Of a stretch of 64,000 nucleotides of DNA, positions 34,933-44,074 are shown one piece after another. Location of the stretch: positions 434,001-498,000 of the forward strand of contig CAVPWE010000005.1 in the NCBI GenBank assembly GCA_963709485.1. Reading direction: 5' to 3'. Origin of the DNA: JAXDBM01 sp963709485. GTDB taxonomy: Bacteria; Desulfobacterota; Syntrophia; Syntrophales; Fen-1087. How positions within the stretch are numbered: the first letter of the stretch is position 1; each line of letters begins with the position of its first letter. The position numbers and the translations under genes are program-made. A model generated the notes under the pieces. The model did no database searches. It was not told where the DNA came from and saw only the letters and a program-made list of their open reading frames with translations.

Positions 34933-37530
34933 ATGGTACCTTTCTCCCGTGTAAGCAGCGGCGTCAGGGGACTGGATGAAATTCTGAATTATCTTCAAAG
35001 CGGCGACAATGTCGTCATGCAGGTGGATGAAATCGACGACTACCGGAGTTTTGTCATTCCCTACGTAAACACCGCCCTTGAAAACAACGAGCGCGTGGTT
35101 TACATGCGCTTTGCCCGGCATGAGCCCCTTCTCGATGCCACCGGCCGGATCACCATCTACAAACTGAACGCCAATGCGGGCTTCGAGTCCTTTTCCACGC
35201 AGGTCCATAACATCATCCGGCAGGAGGGCCGGGATGTTTTTTATGTGTTTGACTGCCTTTCCGATCTCTTGATGGCCTGGGCCACCGATCTGATGATCGG
35301 CAATTTTTTCGTCATCACCTGCCCCTATCTGTTTGAACTGAACACCCTCGCCTACTTTGCCCTTCTGCGCGGCCGTCATTCCTTCAAGACGGTAGCGCGG
35401 ATCCGTGAAACGACCCAGGTTCTGCTCGATGTTTACAACTATCGGGGTAAAATCTGCGTTCACCCGCTGAAGGCCTGGCACCGCTATTCCCCGACCATGT
35501 TCCTGCCTCATATCCTGGAAGGGGATAAGTTCACGCCCATCATGAGCAGCGTCGATGCCTCCAACCTCTTTTCCTTTCTGGCCGACAAGAGTTCCGTCAG
35601 CGCCGAGCGGAATCTGGACTACTGGGACCGGATTTTTCTCCTGGCGCAGGAACTTGTGGAGGATGACTCGCCGGAAGCGGCAGAAGAAAAACAAAATAAG
35701 GTCGAACAGCTCTCGCGGGTGCTCATCGGAAGGGAAAAACGGATGCTGTCGCTGGTCCGGGATTATTTTACGCTGGAAGACCTTCTGGACATCAAGAACC
35801 GTCTCATCGGAACGGGATTCATCGGCGGCAAATCCGTGGGCATGCTCCTGGCACGAAACATTCTCCGGAGGGATGCGTCCTTCGACTGGCCCGCCCACCT
35901 CGAGCGGCACGATTCCTATTATATTGGATCGGACGTCTTCTATTCCTACATGGTTCAGAACGGCTGGTGGAAGCTGCTCATGGCCCATAAGACCAAGGAG
36001 GGATATTTCGAGGTCGCCAAGGAATTGAAGAGCATCATGCTGCGCGGAGTTTTTCCGACGGAGGTCAAGGAGCAGTTTCAGCTGATGCTGGAATATTACG
36101 GCCAGTCCCCCATCATCGTCCGGTCCAGCAGTCTGCTGGAAGACGCCTTCGGAAACGCATTTGCGGGAAAGTACGAGAGCTTCTTCTGCGCCAACCAGGG
36201 CACACCGGAGCAGCGGTATGAAAATTTCGAGGAGGCCGTGCGGCGCATCTTCGCCAGCACGATGAACGAAGACGCCCTGACCTACCGCTTTCAGCGGGGC
36301 CTGGACCGCCAGGACGAACAGATGGCGCTTCTGGTCCAGCGGGTTTCAGGCTCCTACCGGAAGCACTATTTCTTTCCGGAAATCGCCGGCGTCGGCCTTT
36401 CCTACAACACCTTTGTGTGGAAACAGGGCATGGATCCCCGGGCCGGCATGCTTCGTCTGGTCTTCGGCCTCGGGACCCGGGCGGTCAACCGCGTGGAAAA
36501 CGATTACCCGCGCATCGTCGCCCTTGACGCCCCGCTGGTAAAAGCCCATTCCGACCTGAATGACACCCGGCGCTTCTCCCAGCACGATGTGGATATGCTC
36601 AACCTGGAGGAAAATCATTTTCAGTCTATGCCCCTTTCCCAGGTCCTGGATGAAGGCCTGGAAGCCCGCATGGAACTTCTGGGCGTGCGCGATACGGAAG
36701 CATCCAAACAGATGCGCGCTCTGGGAAGGCCGGAGCGGGATTACTGGATTCTGACCTTCGACGAACTCCTGTCCACCACCGAATTTCCGGAAGTCATGTC
36801 CAGAATGCTCAGGACTCTCGAATCGGTCTACGAATACCCCGTAGACATCGAGTTTACCGGGAATTTCGACATCGAAGGAAAACTGCAGTTGAACCTTCTC
36901 CAGTGCCGCCCCTTCCAGACGAAGGGACAGCACATTCGCGTGGCGATGCCGGATCAGATTCAGGAAAACCGGGTCCTGCTGCAGCAGGAGGGGAATTTCA
37001 TGGGGGGCAGCGTCTCACAGCCCATTGCACGGATCATCTACATTGATCCCCAGGGCTACACAAAATTGTCGCTCTCCGAGAAATATGACGTGGCCCGGCT
37101 GGTGGGCCGCCTGAACAAGATGATCGAAAACCGCCGGGAGATGCCCACCGTGCTTCTCGGGCCGGGCCGCTGGGGAACGACGACTCCGGCCATGGGCGTG
37201 CCGGTTACCTTTTCCGAGATCAACAACATCGCCGCGATTGCGGAGATTGCCTACAAGGACGGAAGCCTCATCCCCGACCTTTCCTTCGGGACCCACTTCT
37301 TCCAGGACCTCGTGGAGATGGATATCTTTTACATGGCCATTTATCCGGAAAGGGAAAACGTCTTCTTCAATACAGCATGGCTGGACGCACTGCCCAACAG
37401 GCTGGCCGATTTGTCCGGGAAGGACAGCCTGTATGCAGGCGTGGTGCGCGTGTACGACGTCCGGGAGAAGGAAATGCGGCTGCTGTCCGATGTGGTCACC
37501 CAGAAGCTGATCTGCTTCACACAATCATGA
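34933..37530 (+). CDS. KaiC-like domain fused to PEP-synthase/PPDK ATP-binding domain protein
   Basis: 865 aa. Residues about 1-230 resemble the RecA/KaiC fold (SSGVRGLDEILNYLQSGDNVV ... ENNERVVYMRFA), but the Walker A P-loop is replaced by VDEIDDYRS, so nucleotide binding there is doubtful. Residues about 290-690 resemble the PEP synthase/pyruvate phosphate dikinase N-terminal ATP-grasp domain (GFIGGKSVGMLLARNILRRD, SPIIVRSSSLLEDAFGNAFA, LNLLQCRPF). The phosphohistidine swivel domain and PEP-binding barrel of true PPDK are absent. The last 170 residues are an unrecognised domain. ATG 34933 was chosen from GAGGG 6-7 nt upstream and domain alignment; a longer frame from 34798 exists. Substrate and role unknown; possibly a phosphotransfer regulator. 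Confidence 0.72.
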   Translation: MVPFSRVSSGVRGLDEILNYLQSGDNVVMQVDEIDDYRSFVIPYVNTALENNERVVYMRFARHEPLLDATGRITIYKLNANAGFESFSTQVHNIIRQEGRDVFYVFDCLSDLLMAWATDLMIGNFFVITCPYLFELNTLAYFALLRGRHSFKTVARIRETTQVLLDVYNYRGKICVHPLKAWHRYSPTMFLPHILEGDKFTPIMSSVDASNLFSFLADKSSVSAERNLDYWDRIFLLAQELVEDDSPEAAEEKQNKVEQLSRVLIGREKRMLSLVRDYFTLEDLLDIKNRLIGTGFIGGKSVGMLLARNILRRDASFDWPAHLERHDSYYIGSDVFYSYMVQNGWWKLLMAHKTKEGYFEVAKELKSIMLRGVFPTEVKEQFQLMLEYYGQSPIIVRSSSLLEDAFGNAFAGKYESFFCANQGTPEQRYENFEEAVRRIFASTMNEDALTYRFQRGLDRQDEQMALLVQRVSGSYRKHYFFPEIAGVGLSYNTFVWKQGMDPRAGMLRLVFGLGTRAVNRVENDYPRIVALDAPLVKAHSDLNDTRRFSQHDVDMLNLEENHFQSMPLSQVLDEGLEARMELLGVRDTEASKQMRALGRPERDYWILTFDELLSTTEFPEVMSRMLRTLESVYEYPVDIEFTGNFDIEGKLQLNLLQCRPFQTKGQHIRVAMPDQIQENRVLLQQEGNFMGGSVSQPIARIIYIDPQGYTKLSLSEKYDVARLVGRLNKMIENRREMPTVLLGPGRWGTTTPAMGVPVTFSEINNIAAIAEIAYKDGSLIPDLSFGTHFFQDLVEMDIFYMAIYPERENVFFNTAWLDALPNRLADLSGKDSLYAGVVRVYDVREKEMRLLSDVVTQKLICFTQS

Positions 37531-37533
37531 AGA

Positions 37534-37555
37534 CCCCGGCGAAAAAAAACCGGGG
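37534..37555 (+). terminator. Hairpin between convergent genes
   Basis: CCCCGG (37534-37539), loop CGAAAAAAAA, CCGGGG (37550-37555), right after the stop of the KaiC/PEP-synthase-like gene and before the convergent DUF4126 gene. Read from the minus strand the loop is a T-run. A plausible bidirectional termination region, but without a trailing T-tract on the plus strand. Confidence 0.35.
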
Positions 37556-37590
37556 CGCTTCGCAAGGGGAAAAAGCCCGTCTCCGTGCCC

Positions 37591-38163
37591 CTAATCTCCC
37601 GAACTCCCCTTCCGGAGGAGTTTGCGGCCGGCTCTTGCGATCACAAAGATCACGAAGGCCGCCACCAGGATGAGGCCGATGACAGGAAGGAGAACGGCGA
37701 GAACGGCTGTGACGGTCGATCCCGCAAGTTCAAGCGTGGAAATGCCGACATTTCCCGCGCCGCCGGTCAGCAGGGACGATTTTGCGCGCAGCGCCGCGGT
37801 GGAGCCCTGCAGCAGGCCTGCAATCCCGCCACCGGCAATGATTGCGACCATCCACTTCAGTGACGGCGGCATGTCGGTAATCACCGATGCCGTCGCGATG
37901 GTGCCCGCAACGACGGAAACCGGCGAGGCGATGGCATCCATCATGTTGTCCAGCCAGGGAACGTAGTATGCGACGACCTCGAGCAGGGTCGCAGTGGCGA
38001 AGGCCATCGTGGCGTAATGTCCCCCGATCCACTCGAACCCCGGCGCCAGGTGGATATAACCGTACATGGCGGCAAGGTTCAGGACAAGGAGGGGGACAAA
38101 AATCCTGAATCCGCAAGCCGCGCTGAGACCGACACCGGTAATGACCGCCAGTACTGTTTCCAT
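37591..38163 (-). CDS. DUF4126 family membrane protein
   Basis: 190 aa, strongly hydrophobic with about five helices. It begins METVLAVITGVGLSAACGFRIFVPLL, the G-L-x-A-A-C-G-F-R signature of DUF4126, and contains ASPVSVVAGTIATASVITDM and a Gly-rich AIIAGGGIAGLLQGSTAALR segment. It ends in a basic tail (ARAGRKLLRKGSS). AAGGA precedes ATG 38163. No function is established for the family. It stands alone between two convergent or spaced genes. Confidence 0.8.
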   Translation of the reverse strand: METVLAVITGVGLSAACGFRIFVPLLVLNLAAMYGYIHLAPGFEWIGGHYATMAFATATLLEVVAYYVPWLDNMMDAIASPVSVVAGTIATASVITDMPPSLKWMVAIIAGGGIAGLLQGSTAALRAKSSLLTGGAGNVGISTLELAGSTVTAVLAVLLPVIGLILVAAFVIFVIARAGRKLLRKGSSGD

Positions 38164-38342
38164 GATTTTTTTCCTTCACTTCGTGCGGGGTCAACAAAAA
38201 TTCCCTGCGGCCCGTGACATGCAACTTCCGCCAGTCAAACGGCATCCATCACCGACCGATTTTCCACCGGTTCATTATTTTCCATGTTGCCTTTTTTTGC
38301 AAGACGTCGTTCGGGATTTTTAAGTGGAACTCGGGATTGGTG

Positions 38343-38379
38343 GGGACAGCCGCTGTCCGAAGGGAACCGCGGCTGTCCC
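38343..38379 (-). terminator. Hairpin downstream of gdhA
   Basis: Perfect 11-bp inverted repeat GGGACAGCCGC (38343-38353) / GCGGCTGTCCC (38369-38379) with a 15-nt loop, about 30 bp beyond the gdhA stop. There is no T-tract in the gdhA direction. Nothing else is seen in the 247-bp gap 38164-38410. Confidence 0.45.
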
Positions 38380-38410
38380 GTCGAGGGATGATGTTGAATT
38401 CAGGAGCAGG

Positions 38411-39766
38411 CTACACGACGCCGTAGGCCAGCATGGCGTTGGCCACCTTGGTGAAGCCGGCAATGTTGGCGCCGGTCACGTAGTCACCCTTCTTGCCGTA
38501 AGCCTCGGCCGTTTCAACGCAGGCCTTGTGGATGCTCTTCATGATGATGAGCAGCCGGTTGTCCACCTCTTCCCTTGTCCAGGAAAGCTTCAGGCTGTTC
38601 TGGCTCATTTCCAGGCCCGAGGTGGCCACACCGCCTGCATTGGCGGCTTTGCCGGGTCCGTAGAGGATATTGTTCTCCTGGAAGATCTTGACGGCATCCG
38701 GCGTGGAGGGCATGTTGGCGCCTTCGGCCACGCAGATGCAGCCGTTCTTCACCAGGGCGGCGGCATGGGAGGCATCGAGCTCGTTCTGGGTGGCGCAGGG
38801 AAGGGCAATGTCCACTTTAACCCCCTGGTCCCTGATGACATCCCAGACACTGGCGCCTTCGATGCAGCAGGTGTTGTATTTGTCCGCATATTCCTTGATC
38901 CGGCCCCGCTTGACGTTCTTCAGCTCCATGACGAAGTCGCACTTCTTGGCGTCGATTCCCTGTTCATCGAGAATCGTGGCGGTGGAATCGCAGAGCGTAA
39001 TGACTTTGCCCCCGAGCTGGTTTACTTTCTCCACGGCATACTGGGCCACATTGCCGGCGCCGCTGATGGCCACGACCTTGCCCTTAAAGTCCAGTCCCCG
39101 GGTGGCCAGCATTTCCGCGGCGAAGTAAGCCGTTCCATAACCGGTCGCTTCCGGACGGATCAGGCTGCCGCCGTATTCGAGGGCCTTTCCGGTCAGAACG
39201 CCCGTATGCTCATTGCGGACCTTCTTGTAGTACCCGAACAGATAGCCGATTTCACGCCCGCCGACCCCGATATCTCCCGCAGGAACGTCCGTTTCCGCGC
39301 CGATGTGCCGGACAAGCTCACGCATGAAGGACTGGCAGAACCGCATCACTTCACCGTCCGATTTTCCCTTGGGATCGAAATCCGATCCGCCTTTGCCGCC
39401 ACCCATGGGCAGGGTGGTCAGGGAATTCTTGAAGATCTGCTCAAAACCGAGAAATTTGATGATGCCGAGATTCACGGAAGGGTGGAAACGCAGCCCGCCC
39501 TTGAAGGGTCCGATGGCGTTGTTGAACTGGACGCGGAAGCCCCGGTTGACCTTTACATTTCCCTTGTCGTCCACCCAGGGCACGCGGAACAGGATGGTCC
39601 TTTCCGGCTCGACGATCCGTTCGTAGATATTGGCCCTGACGAACTCCGGATGCCTTTTCGTCGTAGGCTCCAGTGTTTCCATGACCTCTTCCACGGCCTG
39701 GTGAAATTCCGGCTGATCGGGATCGATCTGTTTGACCTTTGCAAGAACATCATTGATGATCGACAT
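38411..39766 (-). CDS. gdhA: Glutamate dehydrogenase (NADP-type, hexameric)
   Basis: Reductive amination of 2-oxoglutarate to glutamate. 451 aa, the length of the 450-residue hexameric GdhA group. It has FRVQFNNAIGPFKGGLRFHP (substrate loop), LPMGGGKGGSDFDPKGKSDG (catalytic lysine segment), PAGDIGVGGREIGYLFGYYK and a Rossmann domain with AISGAGNVAQYAVEKV. GGGGGTAG precedes ATG 39766. It is a monocistronic gene next to nrpR, so nitrogen control is likely. The 107-bp upstream region is AT-rich with an A-tract; I see no GGAA-N8-TTCC NrpR site of the methanogen type in it. Confidence 0.97.
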   Translation of the reverse strand: MSIINDVLAKVKQIDPDQPEFHQAVEEVMETLEPTTKRHPEFVRANIYERIVEPERTILFRVPWVDDKGNVKVNRGFRVQFNNAIGPFKGGLRFHPSVNLGIIKFLGFEQIFKNSLTTLPMGGGKGGSDFDPKGKSDGEVMRFCQSFMRELVRHIGAETDVPAGDIGVGGREIGYLFGYYKKVRNEHTGVLTGKALEYGGSLIRPEATGYGTAYFAAEMLATRGLDFKGKVVAISGAGNVAQYAVEKVNQLGGKVITLCDSTATILDEQGIDAKKCDFVMELKNVKRGRIKEYADKYNTCCIEGASVWDVIRDQGVKVDIALPCATQNELDASHAAALVKNGCICVAEGANMPSTPDAVKIFQENNILYGPGKAANAGGVATSGLEMSQNSLKLSWTREEVDNRLLIIMKSIHKACVETAEAYGKKGDYVTGANIAGFTKVANAMLAYGVV

Positions 39767-39873
39767 AACACTACCCCCTTAAAAAAAAATTTTATTTTGC
39801 TTTCGTGTTCGATTTTTCACCGTAAAATAAAGGGACAACCTTTCCATCTTCTGCATCTTCCCGGCGGATGAAA

Positions 39874-40899
39874 TCACGTCGCGCGCTTCATCAGTTCATC
39901 AAACGGTTCCAGCGATCCGTAATCCATCACCGTCGACATGGCCATATGTTCCACCTCAAGGGCCGCTTCCTGGACGCAGGCGGACGGGTTGAGCCCGCCG
40001 ATGAGGATGATGCCCACCTTGTTGATCTCCACGGGAACCTGACAGACCGGTTCGCTGATCTTACCCGTGGCCAGGAAGCCGCTGATGCCCGCTTTTTGCA
40101 GCTTTTCCATCAGATCGCGCGTCAGGGGGTAGCAGGGCGCCGGGATTTCCCGGAAATTCGCCAGAATCATGCCTTCCCCCTGTTTGATGACATTGAAGAC
40201 CGAGGTCATCTTTCCCCGGATGAAAATCTCGGAGGGATCCAGCGACGATCCGGAATAATAGATCAGTTCGACGAAGCGCAAAGGTTGTCCGTTCTTGACC
40301 TGCAGGATGCCGCCGAATTTCGAATCCATCGGGATGCCGTGCTTCAGCAGGACTCCGTTGACGACGATGCTGCACACCGTGGCAAAACCGATTTTCCCTT
40401 CCGGAACAAGGACATCACCCAGGTATTGTCCCGCGCGCGCCGCGGCAACAAGGTTGCTGACGGCAAAGCCCGATGCAAAGACAGGCTGCATGATCTTCAG
40501 GGCGTAAGGGAAAGAAGTTTCCGAAAAGAAAGAAATATTGATCGGCAGAAGACCGGCAAGCGACTCCGGATCGAAGGTTGTCTTGAAGGCCAGGATTTCG
40601 ATCCGCGAGATCGCCAGTCCCACTTTGTCCCGGACCCTCGCTTTGCCCAGTTCGTCGACGCCCAGAGGGGTGATCAGACGCCCGTCCTTCTTGCCGACAA
40701 GCCGCGTGACACCCCGTTCATCCATCAGCTTCAAGTGGTAACGGACCGCCCGTTCACTCGGCATCAGACCCTTGTCCTGCATCTTGCGTGCGATCAGACG
40801 GGAGCCCAGAGGTCCTCCGGCTTCGTGAAGAATGCGCAGGATCAGAAGCGTTTTTCTCTCAATGTCTTCCTGATTGGGAAGTATGGAAACCATCGGCAA
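39874..40899 (-). CDS. nrpR: NrpR-family nitrogen regulator (HTH + NrpR/DUF128 domain)
   Basis: 341 aa. N-terminal winged HTH at about residues 14-80 (KTLLILRILHEAGGPLGSRL, ERAVRYHLKLMDERGVTRLV) followed by one NrpR regulatory domain (about 95-335: GLAISRIEILAFKTTFDPES, GKIGFATVCSIVVNGVLLKH, GKISEPVCQVPVEINKVGII, LIGGLNPSACVQEA). In methanogens NrpR represses nitrogen-assimilation genes and is released by 2-oxoglutarate; bacterial homologues are known but little studied. Neighbouring gdhA and the glutamine genes support a nitrogen role. A palindrome at 40938-40955 lies just upstream, probably its own operator. Confidence 0.88.
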   Translation of the reverse strand: MPMVSILPNQEDIERKTLLILRILHEAGGPLGSRLIARKMQDKGLMPSERAVRYHLKLMDERGVTRLVGKKDGRLITPLGVDELGKARVRDKVGLAISRIEILAFKTTFDPESLAGLLPINISFFSETSFPYALKIMQPVFASGFAVSNLVAAARAGQYLGDVLVPEGKIGFATVCSIVVNGVLLKHGIPMDSKFGGILQVKNGQPLRFVELIYYSGSSLDPSEIFIRGKMTSVFNVIKQGEGMILANFREIPAPCYPLTRDLMEKLQKAGISGFLATGKISEPVCQVPVEINKVGIILIGGLNPSACVQEAALEVEHMAMSTVMDYGSLEPFDELMKRAT

Positions 40900-40937
40900 A
40901 CGGCCATCCTTTGCCGACGCTCCTACATGGAATGAAC

Positions 40938-40955
40938 ATTTCTGTCAACAGAAAT
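40938..40955. promoter_or_regulatory. Perfect palindrome upstream of nrpR, candidate NrpR operator
   Basis: ATTTCTGT-CA-ACAGAAAT: 8-bp arms with a 2-bp centre, 39 bp upstream of the nrpR start in the 74-bp mnmG-nrpR gap. Size and placement suit an autoregulatory operator. It differs from the GGAA-N8-TTCC operator of methanogen NrpR. Confidence 0.5.
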
Positions 40956-40973
40956 AATCATGAACCCTGCCTG

Positions 40974-42836
40974 TCAGACCTGATCCGTTTTCTTCATATG
41001 AATGAGGATGGCCGTCAGGGCGGCCTGGGTCATTCCGGAAATGCGCTGTGCCTGCCCGAGCGTAACCGGTTCGATGGCCGTGAGCTTGGCCTTCAGTTCA
41101 TTGGACAGGCCGGGAATGTCCTGATACTGAATGCCCGCCGGGATCCGGGTTTCTTCGAGCGCCTTCATTTTCTTGACCGCCTCAACCTGCCTCTTGATGT
41201 AGCCCTCGTATTTGGCTTCAATCTCGATTTGCTTTTTTACCATCCGGTCGCCAATCGGCTCCCACCCGGAAAAAGGTTTCAGGTCGTCATAGGCCACTTC
41301 ATCGCGTTTCAGAAGCTGATAAAGGCTGAGGGGGTTCCTGATCGGAGTTGTCCCCATTTCTCCAAGAAGGCGGTTGACATCAGCAACCGGATAGATCCTG
41401 TTCGCCATCAACCGGTTCAGCCCTTCCTTTATGCAGCGCACCCGCTCCATCTGGCAATGGTAATCCTCATCCGTGATCAGCGCCAGTTCGTGACCTTTGC
41501 CCGCAAGGCGGATGACGGCGTTATCCTCGCGCAGGATCAGACGGTATTCCGCCCTTGAGGTGAACATCCGGTAGGGTTCATCCACGCCGCGTGTCACCAG
41601 ATCGTCAACCATGACGCCCATATAGGCATCGGAACGGTCCAGAATGAAAGGCGGTCTTCCCTGCAGGGAAAGGGCGGCGTTGATGCCTGCCCACATTCCC
41701 TGCGCCGCGGCCTCTTCGTAGCCGGAGGTGCCGTTGATCTGGCCGGCCAGATAAAGACCCGATATTTTTTTTGTTTCAAGGGTGTTGCGCAGTTGCGTCG
41801 GTTGCACGAAATCGTACTCGATGGCATAGGCCGGCCGCATGATCTCCGCCTGCTCAAGGCCGGGAACACTGTGAACGATTTTTTCCTGAAGTTCAGGCGG
41901 CATGCTGTTGCCCAGTCCCTTGGCGTATATCTCCTCCGTATCGAGCCCTTCAAACTCCAGCACGACCGGATGCCTCTCCTTATCGGTGAATCGCATGACC
42001 TTGTCTTCCAGCGACGGGCAGTAACGGGCGCTGATCCCCCGAATGGAACCGGAATACAGGGGTGACAACCGGATATTATCTCCGATGAGACGGCGCGTTT
42101 CCTCCGTCGTGTAACTGAAAAAGGAGGGAATCCGCTCCTGGCGGAGTTTTTCCGTTTTGTGGGAAAAGGGCTCCGGATCGGGGTCACTGTCCTGGCGTTC
42201 CAGAACGGAGAAATCGATGGACGAGGCCCGCAGCCGGGGCGGCGTGCCCGTTTTCATCCGGCCCGTTTCAAATCCCAGGCCCCGCAGGGATGCAGCCAGT
42301 TCAATGGAGGCGATTTCACCTGCCCGGCCCGCCGGATAGCGGGTTTGGCCGATGTGAATGAGGCCGTCCAGAAAGGTCCCCGTGGTGATGATCAGGGCCT
42401 TTCCGGCAAGGAAGACCCCCGTCTGTTCCTCGACGCCGGTCACCTTTCCATCTTCCACAACGATGCGGTTGACAAGACCTTGGCGGAGGTGGAGTCGTTT
42501 TTCCTTCTCCACCGCGGCCTTCATGGCGAGCCGGTATAGCTGCTTGTCGCACTGAAAGCGGGAGGATTGAACCGCCGGACCCTTGGAGGCATTGAGCAGA
42601 CGGAAATGCACCGCCGTCTGATCCGCAATTTTTCCCATCTCACCCCCCAGGGCATCGATCTCCTTGACCAGCTGCCCCTTGGCCAGTCCTCCGATGGCCG
42701 GGTTGCAGGACATCAGGGCGACGGTATCCAGACTGATATTGAACAGGGCCGTTTCACAGCCCATCCGCGCCGCTGCCAGGGCGGCTTCACAGCCGGCATG
42801 CCCTCCCCCGACCACAATGACATCGTACCGATTCAC
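40974..42836 (-). CDS. mnmG: tRNA uridine-5-carboxymethylaminomethyl modification enzyme MnmG (GidA)
   Basis: With MnmE it installs the cmnm5 group on wobble U34 of tRNAs. 620 aa from GTG 42836 (NRYDVIVVGGGHAGCEAAL; GGGAGG 8 nt upstream). The longer open frame to 42956 has no ribosome site. The FAD dinucleotide fold is at the N terminus. Family signatures include GGLAKGQLVKEIDALGGEMG, LNASKGPAVQSSRFQCDK, GTFLDGLIHIGQTRYPAGRA, and the C-terminal helical domain ends ALTAILIHMKKTDQV. It is often near oriC with rsmG-parA-parB; here the next gene is nrpR and none of those is present. Divergent from the radical SAM gene. Confidence 0.97.
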   Translation of the reverse strand: MNRYDVIVVGGGHAGCEAALAAARMGCETALFNISLDTVALMSCNPAIGGLAKGQLVKEIDALGGEMGKIADQTAVHFRLLNASKGPAVQSSRFQCDKQLYRLAMKAAVEKEKRLHLRQGLVNRIVVEDGKVTGVEEQTGVFLAGKALIITTGTFLDGLIHIGQTRYPAGRAGEIASIELAASLRGLGFETGRMKTGTPPRLRASSIDFSVLERQDSDPDPEPFSHKTEKLRQERIPSFFSYTTEETRRLIGDNIRLSPLYSGSIRGISARYCPSLEDKVMRFTDKERHPVVLEFEGLDTEEIYAKGLGNSMPPELQEKIVHSVPGLEQAEIMRPAYAIEYDFVQPTQLRNTLETKKISGLYLAGQINGTSGYEEAAAQGMWAGINAALSLQGRPPFILDRSDAYMGVMVDDLVTRGVDEPYRMFTSRAEYRLILREDNAVIRLAGKGHELALITDEDYHCQMERVRCIKEGLNRLMANRIYPVADVNRLLGEMGTTPIRNPLSLYQLLKRDEVAYDDLKPFSGWEPIGDRMVKKQIEIEAKYEGYIKRQVEAVKKMKALEETRIPAGIQYQDIPGLSNELKAKLTAIEPVTLGQAQRISGMTQAALTAILIHMKKTDQV

Positions 42837-42986
42837 TCCGCTGACCTCCCTGCGCTGCATCAAGCCTGTTGCGAATGAAGCATCGCGTGCTGCAAAGACA
42901 ACAACGCTCCATGCACGGAAAAAGTTGCACTTGGCGTGATAATTTAATAGGATCACAGGGAAAATACAACTGAAAAAGAGGCGGCC

Positions 42987-43940
42987 TTGTCTAAGCCGGC
43001 ATTCTGGAACAACAGGAAGCGATACTACGATCTGAAAAGCTACTGGCAGAACACCTTCGGCTGCAAGGTCTTCAAACTGCCCATCGACGCGGGCTTCACC
43101 TGCCCGAACCGGGATGGCGCAGTCGCTTCCGGAGGATGCATCTATTGCGATGGCCGGGGATCAAAGCTGCGGCAGGGGGGATCCCTGCCGTCCGTAGCGG
43201 AACAGGTCCGGCAGGGTAAAGCCTACTACGGAAAAAGCCGGGGGGCGCAAAAATATATAGCATATTTTCAAACGTTTACAAACACATACGGACCCTTTGA
43301 GGCATTGAAAAAGCTCTATGAGGAAGCCCTTGGCCAGGAAGATGTCGTCGGGCTGTCCATCGGGACCCGGCCGGATTGCATCCCCGATGAAGTCATCGCC
43401 CTTTTGCAGACCTATGCGGAAAAAGAGCATCTGTGGCTGGAATTCGGGCTTCAGTCGATTCATGACCGGACCCTCCGGTTCATCAATCGCGGCCATTCCC
43501 GAGATGCCTTTCTCGATGCGGTCGGAAGGGCTTCGGGAAAGGGGATCCACATCTGCATTCATATCATCGTCGGGCTGCCGGGAGAAACACACGAAGATAT
43601 TCTGGAAACGGCGCGTACCCTGGCAACGCTTCCCGTTCAGGGCATCAAGATCCATGCATTGCTTGCACTGAAGGGAACGGTTCTGGGGACCCTGTTTGAA
43701 GAAGGCCGGATCACACTGATGACCAAAGAAGACTACGTGCGGACGGCATGTGACATTCTTGAGATCCTCCCTCCGGACCTGGTCATCCAGCGCCTCACCG
43801 CCGACGGATACCGGGATATCTTTCTGGGTCCGCAGTGGGCGGTTCATAAAATGGAGGTGCTCAACGCCATCGACCGGGAAATGGAGCGGAGAGACGTTCA
43901 TCAGGGGTGCCGTTACAAGGCGGCGCAAAGGGATTCATGA
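42987..43940 (+). CDS. TIGR01212-family radical SAM protein (YhcC-like)
   Basis: 317 aa. Starts at TTG 42987 (AGAGGCGG just upstream), giving the typical opening RYYDLKSYWQNTFGCKVFKL. The radical SAM cluster is formed by Cys residues in DAGFTCPNRDGAVASGGCIYC (CPNRDG-x4-GGCxYC). GLSIGTRPDCIPDEVIALL and LEFGLQSIHDRTLRFINRGH follow, as in Elp3/YhcC-type enzymes. E. coli YhcC is of unproven function. Divergent from mnmG, possibly linked to RNA modification, but this is association only. Confidence 0.88.
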   Translation: MSKPAFWNNRKRYYDLKSYWQNTFGCKVFKLPIDAGFTCPNRDGAVASGGCIYCDGRGSKLRQGGSLPSVAEQVRQGKAYYGKSRGAQKYIAYFQTFTNTYGPFEALKKLYEEALGQEDVVGLSIGTRPDCIPDEVIALLQTYAEKEHLWLEFGLQSIHDRTLRFINRGHSRDAFLDAVGRASGKGIHICIHIIVGLPGETHEDILETARTLATLPVQGIKIHALLALKGTVLGTLFEEGRITLMTKEDYVRTACDILEILPPDLVIQRLTADGYRDIFLGPQWAVHKMEVLNAIDREMERRDVHQGCRYKAAQRDS

Positions 43941-44074
43941 AACCGGGGCCATCACCGACCCATAAAAAAACAGCTGATTGGAACATCACTTTCCTCGTCC
44001 GAGTACAATATTTGCATAGAGAAATTAACCTGTGATATGCGTTCCACTTGAAACCAACCGGAGCTTCTTGAAAA

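Noticed and set aside
39767..39873. Methanogen-type NrpR operator GGAA-N8-TTCC before gdhA
   Set aside because: Looked for on both strands and not found.
40974..42836. oriC at mnmG
   Set aside because: No rsmG, parA, parB, dnaA or cluster of TTATNCACA boxes was seen next to mnmG; origin proximity is suggested only by parS.
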